The notes beneath the pieces were generated by a model. It worked only from the letters and a program-made list of their open reading frames with translations, was not told the DNA's origin and did not search any database. Position numbers and translations under genes: made by a program. Positions 53,467-63,208 of a DNA stretch of 64,000 bases are shown in pieces (the first letter of the stretch is position 1; each line of letters opens with the position of its first letter). The DNA is taken from the NCBI RefSeq assembly GCF_013032005.1, contig NZ_WQBE01000005.1:217410-281409 (forward strand), given 5' to 3'. This DNA is from Ruegeria atlantica. Its GTDB lineage: Bacteria > Pseudomonadota > Alphaproteobacteria > Rhodobacterales > Rhodobacteraceae.

Positions 53467-54366
53467 TTGGCGGAAACAACGCACGAGACGAAGACCGGCC
53501 CAGTGGTGGATGGGACCACAGATCAGGGTGAGATCTACGATCGTAGAACCCTGACCTATGCGAATTCGTTCGATGATGTCTGGACGTCGACGGCCATTCG
53601 CGCCATCGAATGGTGTACTGGCAAGCTGACCATTCTGCGTATGGTCAACAAATTCGAAAAGAAGAACGAATATTATCGCGGCCAACGGTTCTGGGGTGGT
53701 GCGCTCAAGACGATGGGCATCGACCTGACCACCCCTCAGGAACAAATCGCCCGTATACCTAAAGAAGGTCCCGTTGTTGTGGTGGCGAACCACCCCCACG
53801 GTATGGTTGACGGGATGATCTTGGCTGAACTCATTGGCCAGGTGCGCAGCGATTACCGCATCCTGACCCGTTCTGTTCTGACGGGGCTGGACGAAGCCGC
53901 GACATCGTTCATGATCCCAGTGCCATTTCCCCATGACCCCGAGGCGCAAACCAAGATGCTGGAAATGCGCAGCAAGTCGATGGACCACCTGAAAGAAGGT
54001 GGTGTCGTTGCCTTGTTCCCGTCAGGCGTGGTGATGTCCTCGGACGACTGGTTCGGCCCGGCGCAAGAGCGGGAGTGGAACGTGTTCACTGCCAAGATGA
54101 TCCGCCGGTCCGGTGCCAAAGTGGTTCCGATCTTCTTTCCGGGCAGAAACTCTCGCGCCTATCAGATTGCCAACAAGCTGTCCCCGATCCTGCGACAAGG
54201 CCTTCTGCTGCATGAGATCGTGCGGTCGTGCAACAAACCGCAATCACCGGTTATCGGCGATCCGATCTCGGACGAGGACATGCAATTGCTGGAACGCGAC
54301 CCGCGTGGCTTCATGGCTTGGCTCAGAAAACGCACAATGTCGCTGGCCGAAACGCAAAAAAACTGA
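53467..54366 (+). CDS. Lysophospholipid acyltransferase family protein
   Basis: 299 residues from TTG at 53467, 39 bases after HPr. A PlsC-like block is seen: VVVVANHPHGMVDGMILAEL (about 111-130, the histidine/aspartate acyltransferase motif in its NHPxGxxDG form), GGVVALFPSGVVMS (about 180) and AKVVPIFFPGRNS (about 217). There is no membrane helix beyond a weak central segment. It may acylate an ornithine lipid or lysophospholipid. A G/C hairpin at 54402-54419 follows. Confidence 0.82.
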   Translation: MAETTHETKTGPVVDGTTDQGEIYDRRTLTYANSFDDVWTSTAIRAIEWCTGKLTILRMVNKFEKKNEYYRGQRFWGGALKTMGIDLTTPQEQIARIPKEGPVVVVANHPHGMVDGMILAELIGQVRSDYRILTRSVLTGLDEAATSFMIPVPFPHDPEAQTKMLEMRSKSMDHLKEGGVVALFPSGVVMSSDDWFGPAQEREWNVFTAKMIRRSGAKVVPIFFPGRNSRAYQIANKLSPILRQGLLLHEIVRSCNKPQSPVIGDPISDEDMQLLERDPRGFMAWLRKRTMSLAETQKN

Positions 54367-54401
54367 TCCGTTTCTTAATCTGGCCAAAATACCTCGGGGG
54401 T

Positions 54402-54419
54402 GAGGGGGCTGACCCCCTC
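54402..54419. terminator. G/C hairpin between convergent genes
   Basis: GAGGGGG (54402-54408) and CCCCCTC (54413-54419) make a perfect 7-base stem with loop CTGA between the acyltransferase and hbd stops. It is preceded by AAAATACCTCGGGGG. There is no T-run, so termination is plausible but not certain. One of three related hairpins in the window. Confidence 0.5.
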
Positions 54420-54423
54420 TGCC

Positions 54424-55299
54424 TTAGCGGGTCGGAATCGGAACCTCGCCCCGATAGTCATAAAACCCGCGTTCGGTTTTTCGGCCCAGCCATCCGGCTT
54501 CGACATATTTGGTCAGCAACGGGCAGGGGCGGTATTTTGTGTCGGCTAATCCTTCGTGCAACACGTTCATGATCGCCAAACAGGTGTCCAAACCAATGAA
54601 ATCGGCCAATTCCAACGGCCCCATCGGGTGATTGGCGCCCAATTTCATGGACTGGTCGATGGATTGCACATTGCCCACGCCTTCGTACAAGGTATAGACT
54701 GCCTCGTTGATCATCGGCATCAGAATGCGGTTCACGATGAAGGCGGGGAAATCCTCGGCGCTGGCGGCGGTTTTACCCAGACGATCCACCACGGATTTGC
54801 AAGTGTTGAAGGTTTCTTCGTCCGTGGCGATCCCGCGGATCAATTCGACCAGCTGCATCACTGGCACCGGGTTCATAAAGTGAAACCCCATAAACCGTTC
54901 AGGCCGGTCCGTACGACTGGCCAGGCGGGTGATTGAAATTGACGACGTGTTCGACGTCAGAATCGTGTGCGGTTGCAGGTGCGGCTGCAAATCCTCGAAG
55001 ATCGCCTGCTTGATTGATTCTCGCTCGGTGGCGGCCTCGATCACCAGGTCCGTTTGCCCCAGTTCCGGCAATTCCAGTGTCGTCTTTACGCGTTTCAGGG
55101 CGGCTTGCATCGCCTCATCGGTAATTTTCCCGCGCGAGGCCTGACGCGCCATGTTGCCTTCGATTGCGGCGACGGCAGCTTCCAGTGCATCCTGGTTCAC
55201 GTCATTCAGCAGAACGTCATATTCCGCAAGGGCCAGGACGTGGGCGATACCATTGCCCATCTGGCCTGCGCCAATCACTCCGACTGATTTTACGTCCAT
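54424..55299 (-). CDS. hbd: 3-hydroxybutyryl-CoA dehydrogenase
   Basis: 291 residues from ATG at 55299; the longer frame upstream is not supported. The NAD loop is VGVIGAGQMGNGIAHVLALAEYDV (about 6-29). Catalytic-region motifs TSNTSSISIT and RFMGFHFMNPVPVMQLVELI (His and Asn) are present, then NRILMPMINEAVYTLYEG and GANHPMGPLELADFIGLDTCL. It oxidises 3-hydroxybutyryl-CoA to acetoacetyl-CoA or works in reverse toward crotonyl-CoA. In this group it commonly lies near etfBA, as here. Confidence 0.95.
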   Translation of the reverse strand: MDVKSVGVIGAGQMGNGIAHVLALAEYDVLLNDVNQDALEAAVAAIEGNMARQASRGKITDEAMQAALKRVKTTLELPELGQTDLVIEAATERESIKQAIFEDLQPHLQPHTILTSNTSSISITRLASRTDRPERFMGFHFMNPVPVMQLVELIRGIATDEETFNTCKSVVDRLGKTAASAEDFPAFIVNRILMPMINEAVYTLYEGVGNVQSIDQSMKLGANHPMGPLELADFIGLDTCLAIMNVLHEGLADTKYRPCPLLTKYVEAGWLGRKTERGFYDYRGEVPIPTR

Positions 55300-55462
55300 G
55301 TTCTGATGCCTCTGTGTCTCGGGATTGAAGGGACAGTACCGGCAGATCGGTAGGGGCGGCAAGGGGATCGGACCCATCGAATTTGTCTAAATTGCGCGCA
55401 TTAGGAATTTCTCAAGACATGCGGCTGCAAGATGGCAACCGGGTGAAAAATGGGTGAGTGTT

Positions 55463-56284
55463 ATGAGCTATCATCAAACAGGCTCGGCAGGTGCCGGGCA
55501 TGCCGTATGCCAATACGGTCAATCACGTCTTTGGTTTCGGGGACCAGAGAGGTCTTTGGACACGGCCTATATGGCTTGTGTCGGCGGGAATGAGACCTAT
55601 GGGCGATTTGTTGACCGTCCTTATGCAGCGATTCTAGAGGACAGGCTGGACCGGCGCTGCCTGAATTTGGGCAGCCTGTTTTGCGGCGTCGAGGCGCTGT
55701 GCGGCGATGCAGGCCTGTTCACGCTGTTGAATGGGGCTGAACTGTGTGTGTTACAGGCGCCCGGGGTTCTGAGCCAGTCAAACCACTTTTACCGTGTCCA
55801 TCCTCGGCGCAACGACCGGGTTTTGGCACCAACTCAGGATCTGATCGACCTCTACCCCAAGGTTGACTTTACCGATGTCCATTTTGTGGGCCACCTGATG
55901 CGGCGGCTGCAAGACTATCAGGATGCCCGCTTTGAGGTTGTGGCAGAAGAGCTGCGTCGTAACTGGGTTCGGAAAATCAGCGACCTGCTGCAAAGGTTGA
56001 AGGTACCGGTCCTGCTGCTGGCGCTGAAGGTGCTGCCGCAAAAAAATGATGAACATCAGGAAGAGAGGGCACCAATGACAGTCACTCCTGAAATGCTAAA
56101 GGCCGTGCGGCCTTTCTGCGCCGATTGTGTCGAAGGCACGGCTTGTGTGTCCGGGCATTCAAATGAGCTTGAGGATATGTTGTTCGGTACGTTGCAACAG
56201 CCGATGGCCGAGCACATGATTGGCCCAGCGGCACATCGGTCAATCGCGGATGCACTGGTTAGTCCAATTCGGAACCTGCAATGA
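55463..56284 (+). CDS. DUF6473 family protein
   Basis: 273 residues from ATG at 55463 (GTG at 55454 also in frame). CQYGQSRLWFRGPERSLDTAYMACVGGNETYGRFVDRPY is the recognisable DUF6473 start: GxSRLxFRGP, then a G-G-x-E-T-Y-G motif. NLGSLFCGVEAL and SNHFYRVHPRRNDRV follow. The pattern hints at an SGNH-like esterase or sulfotransferase-partner fold but no catalytic set is assignable. Family is typical of roseobacters; function unknown. Convergent with etfA. Confidence 0.78.
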   Translation: MSYHQTGSAGAGHAVCQYGQSRLWFRGPERSLDTAYMACVGGNETYGRFVDRPYAAILEDRLDRRCLNLGSLFCGVEALCGDAGLFTLLNGAELCVLQAPGVLSQSNHFYRVHPRRNDRVLAPTQDLIDLYPKVDFTDVHFVGHLMRRLQDYQDARFEVVAEELRRNWVRKISDLLQRLKVPVLLLALKVLPQKNDEHQEERAPMTVTPEMLKAVRPFCADCVEGTACVSGHSNELEDMLFGTLQQPMAEHMIGPAAHRSIADALVSPIRNLQ

Positions 56285-56286
56285 AT

Positions 56287-56335
56287 AAGGCCCGCCAAAT
56301 GGCGGGCCTTGCAAGATTTTTCATCAAAAAATCTT
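56287..56335. terminator. Double hairpin between DUF6473 gene and etfA
   Basis: First stem: AAGGCCCGCC (56287-56296) / GGCGGGCCTT (56301-56310), perfect 10 bases. Second stem: AAGATTTTT (56313-56321) / AAAAATCTT (56327-56335). The pair lies between convergent stops and can end transcripts from both sides; the A/T stem provides U-runs on either strand. Confidence 0.75.
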
Positions 56336-56344
56336 ATCCTGCAA

Positions 56345-57274
56345 TCAGTCGAGCTTTTCGGTCAGTTCTGGCACGGCCTGGAACAGGTCGGCAACCAGTC
56401 CGAAGTCTGCGACCTGGAAGATCGGTGCTTCTTCGTCCTTGTTGATCGCGACGATGACCTTGCTGTCCTTCATGCCAGCCAGGTGCTGGATCGCACCCGA
56501 GATACCGACGGCGACATACAAGTCCGGGGCAACAACCTTACCGGTCTGCCCAATCTGCCAGTCGTTCGGCGCATAGCCCGAATCGACCGCCGCGCGCGAG
56601 GCACCAACCGCCGCGCCCAACTTGTCGGCCAGACCTTCGATCAGTTTGAAATCGTCTTCCGAGCCGACACCACGTCCGCCCGACACAACGACCCCAGCCG
56701 AAGTCAGTTCCGGCCGGTCGCTTTCGGCCACCTTGTCCTCGACCCAGGACGACAGGCCTTCGGAGCCCGGAACCGAAACGGTCTCGACCGCGGCCGATCC
56801 GCCTTCGCCCGCCGCGTCAAAGCTGGCGGTCCGCAAGGTGACGACCTTTTTGGCGTCGTTCGATTTCACGGTCTGGATGGCGTTGCCCGCATAGATCGGG
56901 CGCTCGAAGGTCGAGCCGTCGACCACGCCCGACGCGTCCGAGATCACCATCACGTCCAGCAGCGCGGCAACGCGCGGCATCACGTTCTTGGCGTCGGTGG
57001 TGGCAGGGGCAACGATATGTTCATAGTCGCCTGCGAGGCTGACGATCAGCGCAGCGGTCGATTCCGCCAGGCGATGACCCAGCGAGTCGTCTTCGGCAAC
57101 CAGAACCTTGGACACACCGTCGATCTTGGCAGCGGCTTCTCCAGCAGCAGCGGCGGAACCGCCAGCGGCCAGAACGGTAATGTCGCCCAGAGCCTTGGCG
57201 GCATTGACGGCCTTGGCGGTGGCGTCCAGCGCCAGCTCGCCATTGTTAACCTCGGCAAGAAGAAGAACAGCCAT
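56345..57274 (-). CDS. etfA: Electron transfer flavoprotein subunit alpha
   Basis: 309 residues. The N-terminal domain begins [17 protein letters not shown]. The C-terminal FAD domain has [40 protein letters not shown] (about 195-234) and [39 protein letters not shown], both diagnostic. It accepts electrons from acyl-CoA dehydrogenases such as the probable Mcd and passes them to ETF-quinone oxidoreductase. Its ATG overlaps the etfB stop by one base. Confidence 0.97.
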   Translation of the reverse strand: MAVLLLAEVNNGELALDATAKAVNAAKALGDITVLAAGGSAAAAGEAAAKIDGVSKVLVAEDDSLGHRLAESTAALIVSLAGDYEHIVAPATTDAKNVMPRVAALLDVMVISDASGVVDGSTFERPIYAGNAIQTVKSNDAKKVVTLRTASFDAAGEGGSAAVETVSVPGSEGLSSWVEDKVAESDRPELTSAGVVVSGGRGVGSEDDFKLIEGLADKLGAAVGASRAAVDSGYAPNDWQIGQTGKVVAPDLYVAVGISGAIQHLAGMKDSKVIVAINKDEEAPIFQVADFGLVADLFQAVPELTEKLD

Positions 57275-58032
57275 TACACAGCCCCCGCATCTTTGAGTTT
57301 CGTAACCAGCTCATCAACCGAGCCGACAATGATGCCCGCAGCACGCGCCGGCGGCTCTTCGGTCTTGACGATCTCAAGGCGCGGGGAAACGTCTACGCCG
57401 TAATCGGCGGCGGTCTTCTCCTCCAGCGGCTTTTTCTTCGCCTTCATGATGTTGGGCAGCGACGCATAGCGCGGCTCGTTCAGGCGCAGATCAACGGTCA
57501 CGATGGTCGGCATCTTGACGCTGATGGTCTGCAGGCCGCCGTCCACCTCGCGGGTGATTTTGGCGGCGTCGCCTTCGATGTCCAGCTCGGACGCGAAGGT
57601 GCCTTGCGACCAACCCAGCAGGGCCGACAGCATCTGACCGGTGGCGTTCATGTCATTGTCGATCGCCTGCTTGCCCGCCAGAACGATGCCGGGCTGCTCT
57701 TCTTCGACCACTTTGGCCAGGATCTTGGCGACGGCCAGCGGCTCGATGTCTTGATGCACGTCATCGGCGGCCACAACCAGAATGGCGCGGTCGGCGCCCA
57801 TGGCCAGCGCGGTCCGCAGGGTTTCTTGCGCCTGCTTGACGCCAATCGAAACGGCTACAACCTCTTCGGCCTTGCCGGCTTCTTTCAGGCGGATCGCCTC
57901 TTCCACCGCAATCTCGTCGAACGGGTTCATCGACATTTTGACATTGGCGAGATCGACACCGCTACCGTCCGCTTTCACGCGAACCTTCACATTGTAGTCA
58001 ATCACGCGTTTGACAGGCACGAGTACCTTCAT
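57274..58032 (-). CDS. etfB: Electron transfer flavoprotein subunit beta
   Basis: 252 residues, standard length. [20 protein letters not shown] at the N-terminus; [29 protein letters not shown]; the AMP-binding [23 protein letters not shown]; and the dehydrogenase-recognition loop with the conserved Leu in [22 protein letters not shown] (about 180-201). First gene of etfB-etfA. The 163 bases upstream to the cobalamin adenosyltransferase gene probably hold the promoter. Confidence 0.97.
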   Translation of the reverse strand: MKVLVPVKRVIDYNVKVRVKADGSGVDLANVKMSMNPFDEIAVEEAIRLKEAGKAEEVVAVSIGVKQAQETLRTALAMGADRAILVVAADDVHQDIEPLAVAKILAKVVEEEQPGIVLAGKQAIDNDMNATGQMLSALLGWSQGTFASELDIEGDAAKITREVDGGLQTISVKMPTIVTVDLRLNEPRYASLPNIMKAKKKPLEEKTAADYGVDVSPRLEIVKTEEPPARAAGIIVGSVDELVTKLKDAGAV

Positions 58033-58195
58033 TTTAGCGCTTGCTCCTCACAAAAAACGGTAAGCCGCGTTGCGACTCCACCAATGCTCTCGGACGACTG
58101 AATAACGTCTGAATTCGCCCTGCAACAGAGCAAAATCGTCACGTCATGGGTTTGGGACGTCGCGTTTCGTGTTTTTTGACGTTAAGGTCCGCGAC

Positions 58196-58768
58196 TTAGC
58201 GGTTCGCTCCCGGAACCCAAAGCACATCCTGCGTGCCGTTTTCATTGGCGCAACGTGCGGCGACGAAGAACCAGTCGCTGAGACGGTTGAGGTATTTCAC
58301 CGCAACCGTGTTCACCGGTTCCATATTGGTCAGCTCTACCGCCAGCCGTTCGGCCCGGCGTGAAACAGTGCGGCACACGTGAAGATGTGCCGCCAGACGC
58401 GAACCACCCGGCAGAATGAAGCTGCGCAGCGGCTCCAATGCTTCGTTCATGGCGTCGATTTCCGCTTCCAATCGGTCGATCTGGGCTGGCACGATGCGCA
58501 GCGGGGGATAGTCGGCCTCGGCATCCTTTTCCATGTCGGGACGGCAGAAATCGGCGCCCAAATCGAACAAATCGTTCTGGATACGGGACAGGGCGGCTTC
58601 GACATCGCCCTCGGCTTCGGTGCGGGCCACGCCAACAAATGCGTTCAACTCGTCAACAGTGCCATAGGCAGCAACACGGCCGGAATACTTTGCAACACGC
58701 TCACCATTGCCCAGAGCGGTTTTGCCGTCATCGCCAGTGCGAGTGTAAATCTTGTTGAGAACGACCAT
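58196..58768 (-). CDS. cobO: Cob(I)alamin adenosyltransferase, PduO type
   Basis: 190 residues. KIYTRTGDDGKTALGNGERV is the ATP-binding N-terminus of PduO-type enzymes. GRVAAYGTVDELNAFVG and the C-terminal AHLHVCRTVSRRAERLAVELT with FVAARCANENG supply the remaining ATP and corrin-binding residues. It makes adenosylcobalamin, cofactor of the ethylmalonyl-CoA and methylmalonyl-CoA mutases. The sequence family is PduO, not CobA/CobO type; the symbol follows function. One base separates it from the small membrane protein gene upstream. Confidence 0.92.
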   Translation of the reverse strand: MVVLNKIYTRTGDDGKTALGNGERVAKYSGRVAAYGTVDELNAFVGVARTEAEGDVEAALSRIQNDLFDLGADFCRPDMEKDAEADYPPLRIVPAQIDRLEAEIDAMNEALEPLRSFILPGGSRLAAHLHVCRTVSRRAERLAVELTNMEPVNTVAVKYLNRLSDWFFVAARCANENGTQDVLWVPGANR

Positions 58769-58972
58769 CTATTGGGCTCCTTGTCCACGCAACCAGACGT
58801 AAAGCACGATCAGCACCACGGCAATGAACTGAAACAGGATACGCAGGCGCATCATCTTGTTGCTTTTCATCGCGGCCTCTTTACCGCTTTTGCCAAAGTT
58901 TGAGATGCCAATCGCCAGCACGACGACAACAGCCGCCATGGCCAACAGCAAAACGACCATCATTAGGTCCAT
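58769..58972 (-). CDS. Twin-transmembrane small protein
   Basis: 67 residues with two helices: MVVLLLAMAAVVVVLAIGISNF and ILFQFIAVVLIVLYVWL. They are joined by a basic loop (SGKEAAMKSNKMMRLR). The pattern matches the alphaproteobacterial twin transmembrane protein family with HIG1-like spacing (NKMMRLRxxFQ). In mitochondria HIG1 proteins assist respiratory complexes. It is tightly upstream of the cobalamin adenosyltransferase gene, an arrangement I recall as conserved in Rhodobacterales. Confidence 0.82.
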   Translation of the reverse strand: MDLMMVVLLLAMAAVVVVLAIGISNFGKSGKEAAMKSNKMMRLRILFQFIAVVLIVLYVWLRGQGAQ

Positions 58973-59052
58973 GGGTGCACCGTCCGCGTTTTTTGTTTCC
59001 TTGGGCTATCATCTAGCCCCGTAGGTGTGAAAAGCGAACGGGTAATATTGCC

Positions 59053-59880
59053 TCAGACGTCCGACAGAATGCGATCAATCGTGCGGGTCGGCAGAACGCG
59101 TCGCAGGTATCCGGCGATATAAGTCGGCGTCGTCACATAGTATCGCGCGCGTGGCCGTTTTGATTCGACCGCATGGGCCAGCTTGTCGGTTACCGCCGAC
59201 GCGGGTAGTTCGAACCGATCCGGCCCCGAGGATTCGTACAGTCTTTTCAACAACGAAGATTCGTACCGCTCTCGCAGGGGCGAGTTCTGCCAGTTGATGA
59301 ATTTTTCAAAGAAGGGGATCGAGTTTTCGCGGATTTTCGAGGTGATCGGGCCGGGCTCGATCAGGATAACCTTGATGTCGGTATCTGCCAGTTCCAGGCG
59401 CAGCGTGTCCGTCAGACCTTCGACCGCGTACTTCGTGGCCACATAGGCGCCGCGCCAGGGATAGGCCACCAGGCCCAGCACGGACGAGTTCTGAACGATT
59501 CGCCCATGTCCTTGCGCCCTCATGGCTGGAATCACCTGCCGGGTCAGCTCGTGCCAGCCAAAAAAATTGGCCTCGAAAATTGCGCGCAAGCCATCCGTCG
59601 GCAAATCCTCGACCGCACCGGGCAGGCCATGCGCGCCATTGTTGAACAACGCATCCAGCGTGCCACCCGTCGCCTCAAACACCGAAGCCAGCCCCGCGGT
59701 GATGCTGTCGGCGTCGGTGTAATCAATATGCGGGCTTTCAAACCCTTGAGCCCGCAGCCGGTCGCAATCTCGCTGCTGACGGCAGGAGGCAAACACTCGC
59801 CAACCTCGGGCGCGCATGCCGTGCGCCGCATCCAGTCCAATGCCCGAGGAGCAGCCGGTGATAAGAATGGTCTTTTGCAT
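59053..59880 (-). CDS. Short-chain dehydrogenase/reductase
   Basis: 275 residues. ILITGCSSGIGLDAAHGMRARGW is the classical TGxxxGIG cofactor loop (residues 5-27). NNGAHGLPG, then QNSSVLGLVAYPWRGAYVATKYAVEGLTDTLR gives the catalytic Ser, Tyr-x-x-x-Lys set (about 138-165), and ILIEPGPITSKIREN follows. It resembles membrane-less SDRs acting on steroid- or lipid-like alcohols. Preference for NAD or NADP cannot be decided with certainty (Arg in ASCRQQRD suggests NADP). Monocistronic by position. Confidence 0.88.
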   Translation of the reverse strand: MQKTILITGCSSGIGLDAAHGMRARGWRVFASCRQQRDCDRLRAQGFESPHIDYTDADSITAGLASVFEATGGTLDALFNNGAHGLPGAVEDLPTDGLRAIFEANFFGWHELTRQVIPAMRAQGHGRIVQNSSVLGLVAYPWRGAYVATKYAVEGLTDTLRLELADTDIKVILIEPGPITSKIRENSIPFFEKFINWQNSPLRERYESSLLKRLYESSGPDRFELPASAVTDKLAHAVESKRPRARYYVTTPTYIAGYLRRVLPTRTIDRILSDV

Positions 59881-59949
59881 GGTCTTCCTGAATCTGAACC
59901 TGATCTATAGCTATGGCGAGGTTCAGGTCAGGACAATGACACGGCTGCG

Positions 59950-60558
59950 TCAGTTCGCGATTTTTCGCACTAGCGAGGCCGAAATCCATCCGACCTGTTG
60001 CTGAGGCAACACGCGCAGGCGCAGCCAGCCGGTTCCGGATTCGCTTAGTACTTCGACCTTCTGACCGATGGTGGCCTTGCCGACAATCGGATAGATCGTA
60101 CCCGGCCCGTCGCGCATGTTCACGCGGGTTCCCGAAATCTCGCGAATGTCTTTTTCGGGCTCGGGGATGGCGGGTGTTTCGGCCACATCTTCCTGTACGT
60201 CATCCGTGATCTGGCGCAGCCCGGCGACACCGTCCTCAAGCGAAGCAAGCGTGATGTTGGCGTCTTGGTCCGCGAAAACCGTAATGGTTGAGAAAGACCC
60301 CAGCGTGGCATCATCGGCCACAAATTCGACCACCTCTTCCACGGCGGGCTTGGGTTGCACACGTGCAGTTGGCGCACGAACTGCGACATTGGTCACAAGC
60401 TCTTCGGCCTGGGCAGGAGCAATGGTTTGCGTCGGGGCGGTTGCAATACGAGCGGGTTGCTCGGCACGCAGGCCACGCGGTTCGAAATCCGGCCCGCCGC
60501 TCATTACGTAAAAGCACCAACCAAGTGCAGCGAAAGTAAAAACAACAAGGCGCGTCAT
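59950..60558 (-). CDS. SH3-domain (SH3_3) exported or anchored protein
   Basis: 202 residues from ATG at 60558. MTRLVVFTFAALGWCFYVMSGGPDFEPRG is an N-terminal hydrophobic anchor or signal. A low-complexity Ala/Pro/Val region (about 30-130) follows, then a bacterial SH3 domain: RVNMRDGPGTIYPIVGKATIGQKVEVLSESGTGWLRLRV with a final VGWISASLV. Such domains bind cell-wall peptides. It is divergent from parC; 203 bases separate the starts. Confidence 0.85.
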   Translation of the reverse strand: MTRLVVFTFAALGWCFYVMSGGPDFEPRGLRAEQPARIATAPTQTIAPAQAEELVTNVAVRAPTARVQPKPAVEEVVEFVADDATLGSFSTITVFADQDANITLASLEDGVAGLRQITDDVQEDVAETPAIPEPEKDIREISGTRVNMRDGPGTIYPIVGKATIGQKVEVLSESGTGWLRLRVLPQQQVGWISASLVRKIAN

Positions 60559-60647
60559 GGCGCATCCCCCAGGGTCAATCGTAAGATACAAGAAATAGGC
60601 AGCAGTCTAATCCAGTCAGCGTAGCATATTTCAGGGTCCAAGTCGAA

Positions 60648-60680
60648 AGACGGGGGAAATCGGGGGGTTGCCTCCCCCTG
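60648..60680. repeat. G-rich/C-rich imperfect hairpin upstream of parC
   Basis: Around 60648-60680, GACGGGGG and CGGGGGGTTGCCTCCCCC allow a stem (GGGGG/CCCCC) with a short loop. It is like the hairpins at 36651 and 54402, although here it is upstream of both neighbouring genes. Probably a dispersed intergenic element. Confidence 0.4.
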
Positions 60681-60761
60681 TTGCAAAAAGCGCCACTTGT
60701 CCCCAGTAAAATGCGTGCTGCTCGCTTTACCAGCGCGCGGTTGCGGCGTATCACATCATGT

Positions 60762-63110
60762 ATGACCGATACGATCGACGACCCCAACATGGAGGCCCCC
60801 GACAACGGGGGCGAGATAGCCGAACCGCTACGCCGCGCGATTGGCGAACGCTATCTGACCTATGCTTTGTCCACCATCATGCACCGGGCGCTGCCTGATG
60901 CGCGCGACGGGCTGAAGCCGGTTCACCGGCGAATCCTGTATGCGATGCGCGAGTTGCGACTCAGTGCGACGGGTGGTTTCCGGAAGTCTGCGAAGATTTC
61001 CGGCGACGTGATGGGCAACTATCACCCGCACGGCGACGCCGCGATTTACGATGCGATGGCGCGTCTGGCGCAGGACTTCAACGTCCGTTACCCGCTGGTC
61101 GACGGGCAGGGGAACTTCGGCAATATCGACGGCGATAACCCGGCGGCCTCGCGATACACCGAGGCACGGATGACCATCGTCGCCGAGGCGCTGCTTGAGG
61201 GTCTGAACGAGGACGCCGTCGATTTCCGCGATAACTATGACGGCACGCTGACCGAACCGGTCGTGCTGCCCGCGCAGTTTCCAAACCTGCTGGCAAATGG
61301 CTCCAGCGGCATCGCGGTTGGTATGGCGACAAACATTCCGCCGCATAACATTGCCGAGCTGTGTGACGCCTGCCTGCATCTTATCAAAACACCTGACGCG
61401 CGCGACGACACTCTGCTGAACTATGTGCCCGGCCCCGATTTCCCGACCGGTGGCGTCATTGTCGAGCCGCCTGAGAATATCGCGCAGGCCTATCGCACCG
61501 GGCGCGGGTCCTTCCGTCTGCGCTGTAAGTTCGAGGTTGAGGATCTGGGCCGTGGCCAGTGGCAGATCATTGTCACCGAGATTCCGTATCAGGTTCAGAA
61601 ATCCAAGCTGATCGAAAAGATCGCCGAGCTTATCCAGACCAAGAAAATTCCAATTCTCGCTGATGTGCGCGACGAATCCGCCGACGACATCCGCCTGATC
61701 CTTGAGCCACGTTCCAAGAATGTGGACCCCGAGGTGTTGATGGGAATGCTGTATCGCAACTCGGACCTTGAGGTGCGGTTCAGCCTGAACATGAACGTGC
61801 TGATCGACGGGGTCACGCCCAAGGTCTGCTCGATGAAGGAAGTTCTGCGCGCCTTCCTCGATCATCGGCAAGAGGTGCTGCTGCGACGTTCGCGTCACCG
61901 TATGGCCAAGATCGACCACCGCCTTGAGGTGTTGGAAGGCTTTATCGTCGCCTTCCTGAACCTCGACCGTGTGATCGACATTATCCGCTACGACGACGAC
62001 CCCAAAGCCGCGCTGATGCGCGAGGACTGGGGGATCGATCATGTCCGTGCCACAAGTGAGGCCGACTATGTCTCACCCAAACCGGGTGAGGGCGAGCTGT
62101 CCGAGGTTCAGGTCGACGCGATCCTCAACATGCGCCTGCGCAGCTTGCGCCGTCTGGAAGAGATGGAACTGGTGCGCGAGCGCGACGCGTTGATGATGGA
62201 GCGCGCCAATCTTGAAGACTTGCTGGCCGATCCGGCCTTGCAATGGGCCAAGATCGCCGAGCAGTTGAGAGAGACCAGAAAGACCTTTGGCAAAGACTAC
62301 GAAGGCGGTGCGCGCCGTACCCAGTTTGCCGAAGCCGGACAGGTTGAAGAGGTTCCCCTTGAGGCGATGATCGATAAGGAACCGATCACGGTCGTCTGCT
62401 CTCAGATGGGCTGGATTCGCGCCATGACCGGGCATATCGACCTGAAGCGCGAGTTGAAATTCAAGGATGGCGACGGCCCGCGTTTCATCTTCCACGCGGA
62501 AACGACGGACCGGCTGCTGGTGTTTGCCTCGAACGGGCGGTTTTACACGGTCAGCGCCGCCAACCTGCCCGGCGGGCGAGGCATGGGCGAGCCGCTGCGT
62601 CTGATGGTCGATCTACCGAACGAAGCGCAGATCATCGACATCCTGATCCATAAACCCGGGCGCAAGCTGCTTGTGGCCTCGGATGCGGGTAACGGGTTCA
62701 TGGTGCCCGAGGATGAGGTGCTGGCCCAGACCCGCAACGGTAAACAGGTGCTGAACGTCAAAGGCGAAGAAACCGCAATGATCTGTAAGCCCATCGATGG
62801 CGATCACGTGGCGGTGGTGTCTCAGAACGGTAAGTTCCTGGTCTTCCCAACCGAAGAATTGCCCGAGATGACCCGCGGCAAAGGCGTGCGTCTGCAGAAA
62901 TACAACATGGCGCGTGGACGGCAGGGCACACTTGAGCTGGATGGCGGCTTGTCCGACCTGACCACCTTCAACTGGGAAGAGGGTCTCAAGTGGTCGATGG
63001 GTGGGGATAAAACCCGGCACGAGGCGGATATGTCCCAATGGCTCGCCAAGCGCGCCAGTGTTGGGAAAAAGCCACCCTATGGTTTCCCGCGTGACTATAA
63101 ATTCTCGTGA
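60762..63110 (+). CDS. parC: DNA topoisomerase IV subunit A
   Basis: 782 residues from ATG at 60762 ([20 protein letters not shown]). The breakage-rejoining domain has [42 protein letters not shown] and [10 protein letters not shown] with catalytic Tyr132. The C-terminal beta-propeller is short (from about residue 520), without the GyrA box (QxxRGGKG), so it is ParC rather than GyrA. At the position of the quinolone-determining Ser of E. coli ParC (Ser80) there is Ala93. It decatenates daughter chromosomes with ParE, encoded elsewhere. Confidence 0.95.
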   Translation: MTDTIDDPNMEAPDNGGEIAEPLRRAIGERYLTYALSTIMHRALPDARDGLKPVHRRILYAMRELRLSATGGFRKSAKISGDVMGNYHPHGDAAIYDAMARLAQDFNVRYPLVDGQGNFGNIDGDNPAASRYTEARMTIVAEALLEGLNEDAVDFRDNYDGTLTEPVVLPAQFPNLLANGSSGIAVGMATNIPPHNIAELCDACLHLIKTPDARDDTLLNYVPGPDFPTGGVIVEPPENIAQAYRTGRGSFRLRCKFEVEDLGRGQWQIIVTEIPYQVQKSKLIEKIAELIQTKKIPILADVRDESADDIRLILEPRSKNVDPEVLMGMLYRNSDLEVRFSLNMNVLIDGVTPKVCSMKEVLRAFLDHRQEVLLRRSRHRMAKIDHRLEVLEGFIVAFLNLDRVIDIIRYDDDPKAALMREDWGIDHVRATSEADYVSPKPGEGELSEVQVDAILNMRLRSLRRLEEMELVRERDALMMERANLEDLLADPALQWAKIAEQLRETRKTFGKDYEGGARRTQFAEAGQVEEVPLEAMIDKEPITVVCSQMGWIRAMTGHIDLKRELKFKDGDGPRFIFHAETTDRLLVFASNGRFYTVSAANLPGGRGMGEPLRLMVDLPNEAQIIDILIHKPGRKLLVASDAGNGFMVPEDEVLAQTRNGKQVLNVKGEETAMICKPIDGDHVAVVSQNGKFLVFPTEELPEMTRGKGVRLQKYNMARGRQGTLELDGGLSDLTTFNWEEGLKWSMGGDKTRHEADMSQWLAKRASVGKKPPYGFPRDYKFS

Positions 63111-63208
63111 TTATGCGCTGGACGCAGGTAGAATTTCGCTGATACGGCTTGGCACAGGCCGTATCGGTGCGCTAGACCAAAGAAAAACAGGCCTATCGAG
63201 ATGAACCT

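Noticed and set aside
60828..62042. 404-codon open frame antisense to parC
   Set aside because: Low-complexity shadow of a certain gene; no start signals or homology visible.
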